Shown piece after piece: positions 1 through 64,000 of a DNA stretch of 64,000 nt. Each line of letters begins with the position of its first letter. Within the stretch, counting starts at the first letter, position 1. The notes under the pieces were generated by a model. The model worked only from the letters and a program-made list of their open reading frames with translations. It was not told the DNA's origin and made no database searches. The stretch spans positions 17,008,818 through 17,072,817 of the forward strand of contig CM037471.1 in assembly GCA_021014325.1 (NCBI GenBank), read 5' to 3'. The position numbers and the translations under genes are program-made. The stretch comes from Plazaster borealis. Its lineage: Eukaryota; Echinodermata; Asteroidea; Forcipulatida; Labidiasteridae.

Positions 1-85
1 CTAGTTTACCAGAAAACATTCGTAATTCCCTACTGTTATTGCCCTTCCACAGCTTCCTCAAATCACTTAGATATTCTGTCTGCAG

Positions 86-1345
86 GGGTTGCCCTTAACT
101 TTTTTTTCAACTAGCCAGCAGGACCAGTTGGCTTGATTTTTAACTGGTCCGCAACGTTTTTGACTGGTCCGTCAGTTTTGTTATAACATTTTTCATATTG
201 ATAATGATTGAAACAATGTCCTGATTTTCGATCATCGCTATTTCAATTCAATTAATTGCAACGTCAAGTTAACTATACATTGATAGCCATACTTTATTAT
301 GTTAAGACAGTTATTGTGTTTGTTAGGAGTACGTTTACTTGTTGATGGCGTAACAATTTTGTTGTCATTATTAAATGAAAAAAAATATTAATAACACAGG
401 TGAGATTTTTCAGAAGCAAATTGGAAATGATCTTTGGATAGTTTCAGTCCATGGATGATGGTTTCAGTATCCAAAGACAGCAAGTCAAAGTATTTCCATG
501 GGACAAGTACTTTTTTATGAAAGAAAATGCTTGTGGTTAATTAAAACAAATAACTTTAAAACCGACTTGATAAAAAAAAACCATGAACTTGTTATTGATG
601 ATTGTCATTAATCTACGGTACCGAAGGAGGGTTAGTGTACTGTTTACGCACGATCGCTGTAGACAATAGCAGTCCTTCAATGCAAAATAAACCCCCCAAA
701 ACAACAAAAAAAAATCAAGAAGAGAAAATCTTACATTATACCATAAAATACTCTTTTTGTTCATCCAGAGTATCCCAAATTGGTCATTTTTTGTAAAATG
801 AAGCCTACAGACGTTCTGTAGTTTTTCGTAAACAACCTAAAATTTACACGGAACTGTGTGCTCTGTTGACCATGCTGTCGACAGAATTTGCGTGCGTACC
901 AGCAACGACAATGCTGTAGATTACAGCGTGCGCGCACCAGGGATGATGACATTGCAATATCGGGGGAATAACCGCTTTTCCCGAGCATGCGCAGAAACGT
1001 CAAGTCTTTGGTCAAGGCATTTGTAACTTGGTTTTGTATGTTATCGCGTAATTTCACCAATAGAGGGCGTTTACTCTCGCGCTATTGAATTGTTCTAAAA
1101 CGCCCTCTAGCGTTCAATGTTAATTGCATTTATTGTCGCACGCAAAGTAACGAAATAAAAGACTACAAGCCTGTAAATTGGAAACGGTGTGTCGCACGAT
1201 CGTGCGTTGTGTACATGTACATCGTGATCGTTATGTGTTGAGCGTTTCGCTGGACTTATATTTTTGACTAGCCAGCCGGACCACTTGGCAAGGTGTTTCA
1301 GCTGGTCCGCCGCCGTTTCAACTGGCATTTGGCCAGCGGACCACC
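86..1345. repeat. Two copies of a GGACCAGTTGG-rich repeat, inside the upstream NSF intron
   Basis: Short segments at about 95-175 and 1262-1345 share 'gactagccagc.ggacca.ttgg' followed by repeats of 'aactggtccg'. They are dispersed-repeat fragments. The DNA between them shows no gene apart from the repeat at 1095-1240. I see no NSF exon in 1-2323, so this stretch is intron. Confidence 0.35.
1095..1240 (+). repeat. Dispersed repeat, family also at 48.1, 48.7 and 52.0 kb
   Basis: Starts at 'cgccctctagcgttcaatgt' and continues through 'gcacgcaaagtaacgaaat' and 'agcctgtaaattggaaacg'. The same blocks recur at 48085-48320, 48685-48760 and (diverged) 51985-52110. This copy lacks the 111-bp MITE present in the 48.1-kb copy, so it serves as an empty-site reference. 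Confidence 0.6.
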
Positions 1346-1389
1346 GCTAAGGTCGAACCCTGTGTCTGCCAATCTCATGAATCAACTTG

Positions 1390-1694
1390 AATAGTTTTTA
1401 TTATTTTTCTTCAGTGTGGGCAGGGCCTTCTGTCCGTATTTTTGTGTTACTCTTTCTTACTTGTAAATTTGCACTATTTTATTTGTTCTTATTTTTATTT
1501 AATTATTTATACATGTATAATTCTCCGGGGAGGGGAGTGTGGCTTTTAATTGCCTGCTTTAGCCCATTCACTTGTGCAATATTTTTATTTATGTATTTGC
1601 TTTTGTTGTCCCTTGCCCATCTCGGGGTATATTGTCTTGTATTTTATTTTGTACTGTTATGGCAAATAAAATAATAATAATAATAATAATAATT
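1390..1694 (+). mobile_element. 3' end of a non-LTR retrotransposon with (AAT)n tail
   Basis: T-rich, non-coding stretch ending 'ttgtactgttatggcaaata' then AATAATAAT repeats (about 1670-1693). A GC-containing 3' UTR closing in a short trinucleotide tail is typical of CR1/Jockey-type LINE ends. No reverse transcriptase sequence precedes it, so it is a heavily 5'-truncated copy. Confidence 0.45.
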
Positions 1695-1955
1695 TTGAGA
1701 TTTACTTTTTTTTTGCACGCTGATTGATGGATTACTTTATGAAAATTACAGGTAAAAAAGACATGATGGCAAAGGAATGTTGAACAGGCACTGTGCCATA
1801 CCTTTCTGATCTAGGACTCAGCACCTATATACACAGACAAAGGAAGAGCCCTGTAATCAATTACATTGTACATCTGCACAGCCATATTTATACAAATATG
1901 TGGGGATGGTGCAGGTTTGCTGGGGATTAGACTTTTTGGTTAAATCAAGATAAAA

Positions 1956-2092
1956 GACTGTGCAAGTCTCGTGCGTATTCGAACATTGGGACCCGTTAAA
2001 GCGCGTGAGTTTGTTTCCTTCACGCGTTAAAGCATGTACGTGGGACCAAAGTGGTCCAAAAATGTTTGAATACGCGCGAGACTTGCACAGTC
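1956..2092. mobile_element. Short terminal-inverted-repeat element (MITE), TIR GACTGTGCAAGTCTCG
   Basis: The left end GACTGTGCAAGTCTCGTGCG and the right end (CGCGAGACTTGCACAGTC) are inverted copies over about 35 bp with few mismatches. The right end is followed by TA. The same TIR bounds the 1.1-kb element at 9374-10488. No coding capacity. Confidence 0.7.
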
Positions 2093-2323
2093 TATTTGTA
2101 TTGTACAATTGAGAATCAGTTGTTGAGAAAATACTGATATGGTAATAAGCCTGTCATCTTACATACAGCACAATTGAATGGGTTTCTTCAGTCTTCCAGA
2201 TTTGTGATGCTTTGTTAACAATGGGAACCACACCCTTGCACTTGCATAATGCAAACTTGGATGGAAGGCGAAAATGTGCGTTTGATAAAAAAATAAGCTT
2301 TTCTTATTTCTTTGTACTTGCAG

Positions 2324-56979
<54,656 letters not shown>

Positions 56980-57135
56980 TAGAATCTATGCAACTGATTA
57001 TCAATATTTTTTATTTAATCTTTTTTTGTCATGGTTTCTATTTCAGAGGCAAAATTTTGATTTATTTAAGAATGAAAGGGACTTAATTTATTGTGTTTTT
57101 CTCTTACTAGAATTGGCTATTTAACTTTGTTAGCA

Positions 57136-57400
57136 TGTCGTGGCTGAGCGGTCAAGCACACTGGACTCAAGCTCTGGTGTTTCTGATCAACAGAGTGTGG
57201 GGTTGAATCCTGGTCTTGACACTTGTGTTCTTCATTATTGCATTGTTCTTGGGATGGGATGTAAATCCTTTGGTCCTAAAAGAACCAAGGTACTGTTATC
57301 GCTAAGAGAAGTTGTTTGCCCCGGTGTTTCTGGCAGTGGCTGCTGAATGCGCTAAAGCACCTTGTAAACCCTTACAAGTTGTTATATTAATGGGTCTCAT
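57136..57400 (+). mobile_element. tRNA-derived SINE (Leu/Ser-type head)
   Basis: 'gtcgtggctgagcggtcaag' matches a class-II tRNA box A (TGGCTGAGCGG), and 'ggggttgaatcctgg' (57199-57213) a box B. The spacing, with a long arm between, fits a Leu/Ser tRNA head, but the cloverleaf is degraded. The unrelated body ends 'ttgtaaacccttacaag'. It lies 170 bp after NSF exon h. Confidence 0.7.
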
Positions 57401-57624
57401 AATTCAAAAACTTCAAAAACCTGTCTGGAAATAAATAATTATTTAAACACTTGGAGACGCCCGCAGATAATTATTATTATGAGGTGTCCAGTTTTAGAGC
57501 TGAGTTGCTGACTGGTAACAACATTAAAGTTGTGTTTCTGCAAAATGCTTTTAATTTAACATCCACAAGTGTTTTCTTGTTTCGGATGATAAAGACAAAA
57601 AATAAAAATGTTTAGATAGTTGTT

Positions 57625-57800
57625 TGGGATCAAGTTGGCTCAGTGGTTTTTTCCCTACCTTTCACTTCTTGGACACTGGTTAGAATCCTAACTTAGACCA
57701 GGTCTCGTATGTGCATTGGGTTTTCAGTCCCTACCAGTGATTGCATGGATTTTCCCCATCGGTGTTTCCTCCCACATCTGACACTGAACATTTCGTCGGT
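57625..57800 (+). mobile_element. Second tRNA-derived SINE
   Basis: 'agttggctcagtgg' (box A) and 'tggttagaatcctaac' (degenerate box B, 57676-57691) are followed by 'gggttttcagtccctaccag' and 'tttcctcccacatctgacac', a body I associate with echinoderm SINEs. Confidence 0.65.
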
Positions 57801-58015
57801 GGTTTTACGATCTGGCAAAATAGCTAAATTACATAAATTTTAGATTTTCTAATCTTTTCATATTCTGAAAGTATTTATTCAATTGTACCTTTTCACAAAA
57901 TTTCAACCCTGGAAACGCGATATTTTTTTAGATATGGTGAATGTCTGGAAGGGGAACATGTCCAAAATGTAGACTTATGTAAAAATTTGGATTTTACGAA
58001 TCGACAATACATTGT

Positions 58016-58267
58016 GTCACCGGTTCGTAAAATCCACACACGCCACGTGTGTGCACGCGCTGTACTTTGCGAACTGACCTAGTTGTTGTGTTGTCGGTTC
58101 GTAATGACTAGTCCTCACCTAGCTTACGCATAGCGTATGTGTGCCTGCGTGAAACTAAAAGGCACGCCGCCATGGCCGCCATGTTTATGATTGTTTTTGT
58201 TGGGGTTTTCCAACTTGATGTCCCTTCCTTCACGAGGCTAACATCTGCAGAACATCCCCATTAAAAG
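58016..58267 (+). promoter_or_regulatory. Putative promoter/first-exon region of the nested gene
   Basis: A locally GC- and CpG-richer stretch (acgccacgtgtgtgcacgcg; cggttcgtaa repeated) leads to GCCGCCATGGCCGCCATG at 58169 and a possible splice donor 'aaaagtaagt' at 58267. The first ATG opens a 30-codon frame that ends at TAA about 58260, so if transcribed it would be an upstream ORF. The predicted acceptor of the first coding exon is at 58968. This is inference from composition and splice-like sites only. Confidence 0.3.
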
Positions 58268-59004
58268 TAAGTCAATTGTCGTCTTTCAAATCAGACTGGA
58301 AATCAGCCTGCAACATTGTATTTTGTAATAGAAAAAGCTAGTGTAAAAGTACGTTCTCAAAGATTGTTCGCAGATATTTACGCCCAACTGCAATTTTCAC
58401 CCAACTCATACTTGGACTGGTCCAACTAACGCGGCAACGCACACAATGAATGGATGACCCATGGCCCATTCCAAGATGGAGTCCAATCGGACACAATCTG
58501 CAATTGGGTGGGGGGGGGTTATCAACAATGTAAAAAAACCCAGCTAAGGCTTAAGCGTGGCTTATGCCAAACCTCACAATAATCACAAGGTTGCATAGTG
58601 TTTACAAACTATAGTGTATGTATTTACTTACATTATTATTAAACTTTATAATACAAAGATAAAATGTTATTAGCCTACTGTTATCTTAAAAGATCAGTCT
58701 TGATGTTAATTAATAATCATTCATCAGTCACTCACTGACTCAGTCATGTATTCTCAGAATAGTTAGTTATGTTTACTGTTGAAGTAAATTTACTTTTCAT
58801 CGAATTTAGTGCACATTAAGTATTCATCGTGATTTGGAAATAATTATTAAATAGATTTATTTGCAGAACAACGAGTCTCAACAAAGTCAAAAATATCTCT
58901 GCAGTTTATAGGTTTTCTTCTATGGAGTGGAAGTATAAACCTCATCCATTTCATTTTATAATTTACAGATTGCTCAAACTTGTACATTACTGCTGGGTTC
59001 AAGA

Positions 59005-59017
59005 ATGGACGAAACAG
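59005..59017 (+). CDS. Nested gene exon 1 (start codon)
   Basis: Encodes MDET plus one base; donor gtaagt. The exon would begin at 58969 after acceptor tttacag. The frame upstream of the ATG is open within the exon, so the ATG choice is tentative. Confidence 0.5.
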
Positions 59018-62000
59018 GTAAGTGATGGGTTTCTCTTTCTTTTTTCTCTTAGCATGTTCCGTTTTAGTCCTCCTTGAATTCTCAAATAATTGAAAATTGC
59101 GACTCCCGAATTGAGTCATAATATTTACTCAATATCATTATTATTATGAGTCGTTAGTACCAACAAGATTGAGTCTCTAGTCCAGTCAATTGTTTTTCAT
59201 GTTGACTTAATTTTGTTATGTGTTTCAAAACAATTAAATAAACAGATGATGTTGATGTGGTCGTTAAATGGAAGAAAGATGGTTCGCTCAACATAGTGAA
59301 TGTAAAAGATCTCTGCATAACTTCCAAGAGACCTCTACAGAAGGGAACAAGCGTCAAAATGAGAAGCAAAGCAAGTTGGTGGAAGGGACGAATCATTCAA
59401 ATATTACCAAAGACCACAGTAATGGATTACCAGGAGAGTGATGAAAGTGATGAAAGTGATGATGATGTATCTTTAGCAATTGTTGGTAAGTAGATTTATG
59501 ATAAGTGTGTAGGCCTATGCAATGTACAATTTTTGTGTAGGTTTTTATTTATATTATCCACTCATTATTTTAGTGTTTACTTTTTTGTATATATTTTATC
59601 TTTTAATGTTCCAGCTTCTCTCAATCTCAATCCTATGTGAGATTTTAGATGTATTTTTTAAATATATGTTCAATGTAATTTTGCCTTTTGCAACAACATT
59701 GAATGTTTTTAATGAACCACTAAAAAATAATCATAATATTAACAACAATAATAATAATTTAATAGACAAATGGGGTAGATTGTGATTCTCACTCAGAAAT
59801 TTAACTTTACACAAGCAGGCATGGGATCATGACACAGTGTTTTAATTGCAAGTAAAATTGTGTTTTCCTGCCCTCTTTTTAGCCTCTCGAGCAGTGCCTG
59901 TTAATCCTGCTGGACAGCATGAAATCCAGCCTGACCGTGGTGAGACTGTCGTCCAGCATGAAACCCAGCCTGACCGTTGTGAGACTGTCATCCAGCATGA
60001 AAGCCAGCCTGACGGTGGTGAGACTGTCGACCAGCATGAAACCCAGCCTGACCGTGGTGAGACTGTCGTCCAGCATGAAACCCAGCCTGACCGTGGTGAG
60101 ACTGTCATCCAGCATGAAACCCAGCCTGACCGTTGTGAGACTGTTGTCCAGCATGAAAGCCAGCCTGACGGTGGTGAGACTGTCGACCAGCATGAAAGCC
60201 AGCCTGACGGTGGTGAGACTGTCGACCAGCATGAAAGCCAGCCTGACGGTGGTGAGACTGTCGACCAGCATGAAACCCAGCCTGACCGTGGAGAGACTGT
60301 CGTCCAGCATGAAACCCAGCCTGACCGTGGTGAGACTGTCGTCCAGCATGAAATCCAACCTGACCGTGGAGAGACTGTCGACCAGCATGAAAACCAGCCT
60401 GATGGTGGTGAGACTGTCGTCCAGCACGAAACCCAGCCTGACGGTGGTGAGACTGTCGACCAGCATGAAACCCAGCCTGACCATGGTGAGACTGCCGTAC
60501 AGCAAGAAAACCAGCCTGACGGTGGTGAGAATGTCGACCAGCATGAAACCCAGCCTGACCGTGGTGAGACTGTCGACCAGCATGAAACCCAGCCTGACGG
60601 TGGTGAGAATGTCGACCAGCATGAAAGCCAGCCTGACGGTGGTGAGACTGTCGACCAGCATGAAACCCAACCTGACCGTGGAGAGACTGTCGACCAGCAT
60701 GAAAACCAGCCTGATGGTGGTGAGACTGTCGTCCAGCACGAAACCCAGCCTGACGGTGGTGAGACTGTCGACCAGCATGAAACCCAGCCTGACCATGGTG
60801 AGACTGCCGTACAGCAAGAAAACCAGCCTGACGGTGGTGAGAATGTCGACCAGCATGAAACCCAGCCTGACCGTGGTGAGACTGTCGACCAGCATGAAAC
60901 CCAGCCTGACGGTGGTGAGAATGTCGACCAGCATGAAAGCCAGCCTGACGGTGGTGAGACTGTCGACCAGCATGAAACCCAGCCTGACCGTGGTGAGACT
61001 GTCGACCAGCATGAAACCCAGCCTGACCGTGGTGAGACTGTCGTCCAGCACGAAACCCAGCCTGACGGTGGTGAGACTGTCGACCAGCATGAAACCCAGC
61101 CTGACGGTGGTGAGACTGTCGTCCAGCATGAAACCCAGCCTGACGGTGGTGAGACTGTCGACCAGCATGAAACCCAGCCTGACGGTGGTGAGACTGTCAT
61201 CCAGCATGAAACCCAGCCTGACCGTGGTGAGACTGTCGACCAGCATGAAACCCAGCCTGATGGTGGTGAGACTGTCGTCCAGCATGAAACCCAGCCTGAC
61301 CGTGGTGAGACTGTCGACCAGCATGAAAGCCAGCCTGACCGTGGTGAGACTGTCATCCAGCATGAAACCCAGCCTGACCGTGGTGAGACTGTCGACCAGC
61401 ATGAAACCCAGCCTGATGGTGGTGAGACTGTCATCCAGCATGAAACCCAGCCTGACCGTGGTGAGACTGTCGACCAGCATGAAACCCAGCCTGATGGTGG
61501 TGAGACTGTCGTCCAGCATGAAACCCAGCCTGACCGTGGTGAGACTGTCGACCAGCATGAAAGCCAGCCTGACCGTGGTGAGACTGTCATCCAGCATGAA
61601 ACCCAGCCTGACCGTGGTGAGACTGTCATCCAGCATGAAACCCAGCCTGACCGTGGTGAGACTGTCGTCCAGCATGAAACCCAGCCTGACCGTGGTGAGA
61701 CTGTCATCCAGCATGAAACCCAGCCTGACCGTGGTGAGACTGTCGTCCAGCATGAAACCCAGGCTGACATCCAATATGTTGTCCTGCCTAATTTAGGATC
61801 ACCAGCTCTTCCAGAATCAAGCTCTTTGCCAACTGAAGGTAAATTGTAGACAACAACACATTTACTTCATGTGATTACACCCCTCCCCCACCTGTGTATG
61901 GAGTGCTTCTATGCCTCAGAGACTGAGTTTCAAAAACAAAAATCTGGTCCCTTGCAACCTTAATTTTTCTTAGCACACTTTTATGTTCTCTTTTAGTTTA

Positions 62001-64000
62001 GTCTAAACTTTTATGTTCTCTTTTAGTTTAGTCTGAATATGGTGAGGGATTGGAGTGTAGCAATACACTTTTTTTAAGGTTTCAAGACAGTAAGTAATAC
62101 ATACCGTTGATAAGTCTTTCTTGTGCATAACTTGTATCCCTTTTCATTTTTAACATTTAGAATTGTTACTACACACAGAAGAAGAAGACAATGATGACAT
62201 CCCACTCTCAATCCTTGGTAAGAATTATCAAATACTTTTCGTAATGTTTTAAAATAAAGTATGTTGTTAAAATCTGCCAGTCATTAGCTGTTAGGTGTAA
62301 GATTAAAATATAAACCTTAATTGTTCAAAATGAACAAAATGTTTGTTGTCGCATCTGGTCGCATTATCTCTCAAAGTGGAATTGTTTTACACTACACCTG
62401 TTGCACACACATGTACATGAATTAATTGTGAAATATATTTCTAATTTTTTTTTAATTCAAGCCTCCTATCCTCCAGCGACTATCGACATCCAGGCAGTTG
62501 TTTCAAATGGAGAACTTATGTTATCGTCTGTTCCACCTAGAGGCTGGATGGAAATCATGGGCCAAGGTGTGTTTTTTCTTCATTTCATTTTTCATTTATC
62601 TTATTTTTTGTTTCCCCCCGTTTTTTACTTTTAAAAAATTGGCATACCTTTTTCTTGCAGCTCCTGCAATGTCACTCTACTTAGAAACGGAAGATGAGCC
62701 AATGTCAATAGAGTCTGATTGGGAAGGTAAATTCTTTAGTATACTACAGTCCATTACTTTTGTCTATATTTTAGTGTTGTGCTTGAGAAAATAATCCAGT
62801 ATGGACATTTTGTCTGGATGACTAGGTTTTATAGCCACCTGTTTTGGTCAAATAATTTTGCCAACAGAGGAATATTTTTATCAGCAAGAAGAAATAGTTA
62901 GGCTGAGTTTAGTTTATTTAGTTCTGATCAGCAAATTCTGTTCAATTGAGTTAATTTGAATTTAAAATTTGTCTTGTTGTTTGCTTGTGATAATTTACAT
63001 TTAGAATTTGTATTTTTCTTTTACAGGTTCACAGCTATCCACAATTGATGATGTAGCCGTTCATACAGATGATGAGAATCCAGAAAGCTTCATCATCGAT
63101 GAATCTGTAGGTAGTGATAATGCCTTATTACTTGATCAGTTTGATACTCCTCCTCAACAGAAAACACCCAGGTCAAAGAATAGGATGGTCAAACAAAAAC
63201 GTAACAAGGGTCTATCATATTACTCTGAAAAGTCTCACAGATTCATTGAGGGTAGGAAAACCATACACAAGCAAAAGTGTACTGGGAAACGGTGTAAATA
63301 TAAGCTTAGTTGCACTAAATTTGATGACCAGGCAGTAAAGTCTTTAAGAGAAGACTTCTATGAAGCAGGGAACTTGGCCCTTCAAAGGGAGTACATAGCG
63401 CGACATGTCAGTTACTCTGTTGTCAGTAAAAGTAGGTGTCACAAAAACAGAATTAAATACACTCTCCCACACCCATCCATCCCAGGGGAAGTTGTTCAAG
63501 TTTGTAGAACGACTTTTTTGAGTTCACTTGCAATAGCGGACCGCCAGGTCCGTACAGTACTGCACAAGAAAAGTAGGCAAACTGGGGTACCTGAAGGAGA
63601 AAAAAGGGGTGGTAAGCAAAATCAACAGCCTCACAAGAGACGTAGGATTCTTCAACATCTCAATCGCTTTCCCCGAATAGAATCCCACTACTGTAGAGCA
63701 TCTACGAAGTGGAACTACCTCTCTGCAGAACTAACAAGGAGAAAGATGTACAGGATGTTTAAAAAGGATCATCCTGGCTGTGGGTTGTTTTCTCTTTATA
63801 AGAAAGTAATGAGAGAACAAAATCTGAAAATTCACAGGCCAAAAAAAGATAAATGCGGACGATGCGAAACATTTCGTCATTGTAGTGAAGCAGAACGTCC
63901 AAAATATCAAACTGACTACGACAGACACAGGGAAGAGATTTCTGAAGTAAGAAAATTCAAAGAACAAAGCAAAGAACGTGCCATTGGAGACGTTTCCCAC
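59005..64000 (+). CDS. Nested multi-exon gene: SH3/Tudor-like domain, 47 x 13-aa repeats, transposase-like C-terminus (partial)
   Basis: Seven exons (59005-59017, 59246-59485, 59883-61838, 62161-62217, 62462-62566, 62661-62726, 63027 on) join through GT-AG introns, every one in phase 1, giving at least 1137 residues. Residues ~5-60 form a small beta-rich domain (VVVKWKKDG..., WWKGRIIQI) like Tudor/SH3 folds, followed by an acidic (ESDESDES) stretch. Residues 96-706 are 47 repeats of QHETQPDRGETVV. Short acidic exons follow. From about residue 880 a basic region contains Cys (KCTGKRCKYKLSC), RFPRIESHYCR, RKMYRMFKKDHPGC and KKDKCGRCETFRHC, an order I know from transposase-derived invertebrate proteins. 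The ORF is open at 64000. The start ATG at 59005 is the first in-frame one in an exon whose acceptor is 58968; upstream coding cannot be excluded. Function unknown. Confidence 0.75.
59246..59485 (+). CDS. Nested gene exon 2: SH3/Tudor-like domain
   Basis: Acceptor aaacag, donor gtaagt, 240 nt, phase 1-1. Encodes DDVDVVVKWKKDGSLNIVN, a KGTSVKMRSKASWWKGRIIQ block, then ESDESDESDDD. The pattern strand-KWxxDG...G..V......WW.G.I..I fits a small SH3-like barrel; the fold is inferred. Confidence 0.85.
59883..61838 (+). CDS. Nested gene exon 3: 47 tandem 13-residue repeats
   Basis: Acceptor ttttag, donor gtaaat, 1956 nt, phase 1-1. From 59915 to 61747 exactly 47 units of 39 bp occur (1833 bp, no net length change), then a decayed 48th. 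The consensus is QHETQPDRGETVV, varying at T/S/N/I, R/G/H/C and V/D/I. An eight-unit block (312 bp) is duplicated. The predicted region is acidic and probably disordered. Long ORFs exist in other frames and on the other strand; the + frame is chosen because both splice sites and flanking exons fit it. Confidence 0.85.
62161..62217 (+). CDS. Nested gene exon 4
   Basis: Acceptor atttag, donor gtaaga, 57 nt, phase 1-1, encoding LLLHTEEEDNDDIPLSIL: a short acidic linker exon. Confidence 0.75.
62462..62566 (+). CDS. Nested gene exon 5
   Basis: Acceptor attcaag, donor gtgtgt, 105 nt, phase 1-1, encoding SYPPATIDIQAVVSNGELML and VPPRGWMEIMGQ. No domain was recognised. Confidence 0.7.
62661..62726 (+). 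CDS. Nested gene exon 6
   Basis: Acceptor cttgcag, donor gtaaat, 66 nt, phase 1-1, encoding PAMSLYLETEDEPMSIESDW, another short acidic exon. Confidence 0.75.
63027..64000 (+). CDS. Nested gene exon 7: transposase-like region, runs off the window
   Basis: Acceptor tttacag, open for 974 nt without a stop. After an acidic start (DDVAVHTDDENPESFIID) comes a basic region with RFIEGRKTIHKQKCTGKRC, HLNRFPRIESHYCRAST, YLSAELTRRKMYRMFKKDHP, then KIHRPKKDKCGRCETF. The Cys pairs and the SHYCR...KMY..F...C...PKKD.C..C order match the pre-catalytic part of transposase-derived proteins I recall from invertebrate genomes. A DDE/RNase H-like core would be expected beyond 64000. Confidence 0.8.

Noticed and set aside
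57136..57230. Genuine tRNA gene
   Set aside because: Boxes A and B are present but the arms do not form a good cloverleaf, and a SINE body follows.
59842..61774. Reverse-strand ORFs of 642 and 631 codons and a second + frame of 625 codons
   Set aside because: Shadows of the 39-bp coding repeat. Only the + frame starting at 59883 joins in phase to exons 2 and 4 with GT-AG borders.

Overview
This is eukaryotic genomic DNA from an animal, most likely an echinoderm (a sea star would fit). The evidence is the split, intron-rich NSF gene, the AT-rich introns, and several short inverted-repeat elements that resemble families I associate with echinoderm genomes. The species call is an inference from recalled repeat families, not a search.

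Two host-type genes lie on the + strand. The first is NSF (vesicle-fusing ATPase, the SNARE-disassembly AAA+ ATPase). Eight collinear exons between 2324 and 56965 have clean GT-AG borders and compatible phases. They encode the second half of the D1 ATPase domain, the D1-D2 linker and the first half of D2, about 294 residues. The N-domain and D1 Walker A exons must lie upstream of the window and the D2 C-terminal exons downstream. Coding sequence is only 883 nt of 54.6 kb.

The second gene starts near 59005 and runs off the right edge. It has at least seven exons, and every intron is in phase 1. It encodes a small acidic, SH3/Tudor-like N-terminal domain, 47 in-frame copies of a 13-residue repeat, several short acidic exons, and a C-terminal Cys-containing region resembling a transposase-derived family of invertebrate proteins. 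Because the last NSF exons are not found before it, it appears to be nested in an NSF intron in the same orientation.

The rest is intronic and dominated by repeats, often nested. 1-5.6 kb: short inverted-repeat elements and a LINE tail. 8-12.3 kb: LINE, Ty3/gypsy and DIRS-like remnants with a TA-flanked inverted-repeat element between two gypsy pieces. 12.5-20.4 kb: about 192 copies of a 41-bp minisatellite. 21.6-28 kb: a Helitron-like element and gypsy, DIRS, RTE and CR1/L2-like remnants. 29.4-32.3 kb: a long reverse-strand CR1/L2-like LINE. 34.8-42.5 kb: a 34-bp minisatellite broken by a long-inverted-repeat element (itself broken by a LINE) and by a TTAA-flanked MITE. 44.7-54.6 kb: a reverse-strand Ty3/gypsy relic whose gag is interrupted by a 6.8-kb TTAA-flanked insertion carrying a Helitron-like element, further MITEs and minisatellites. 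57.1-57.8 kb: two tRNA-derived SINEs. No tRNA, rRNA or CRISPR locus was found.
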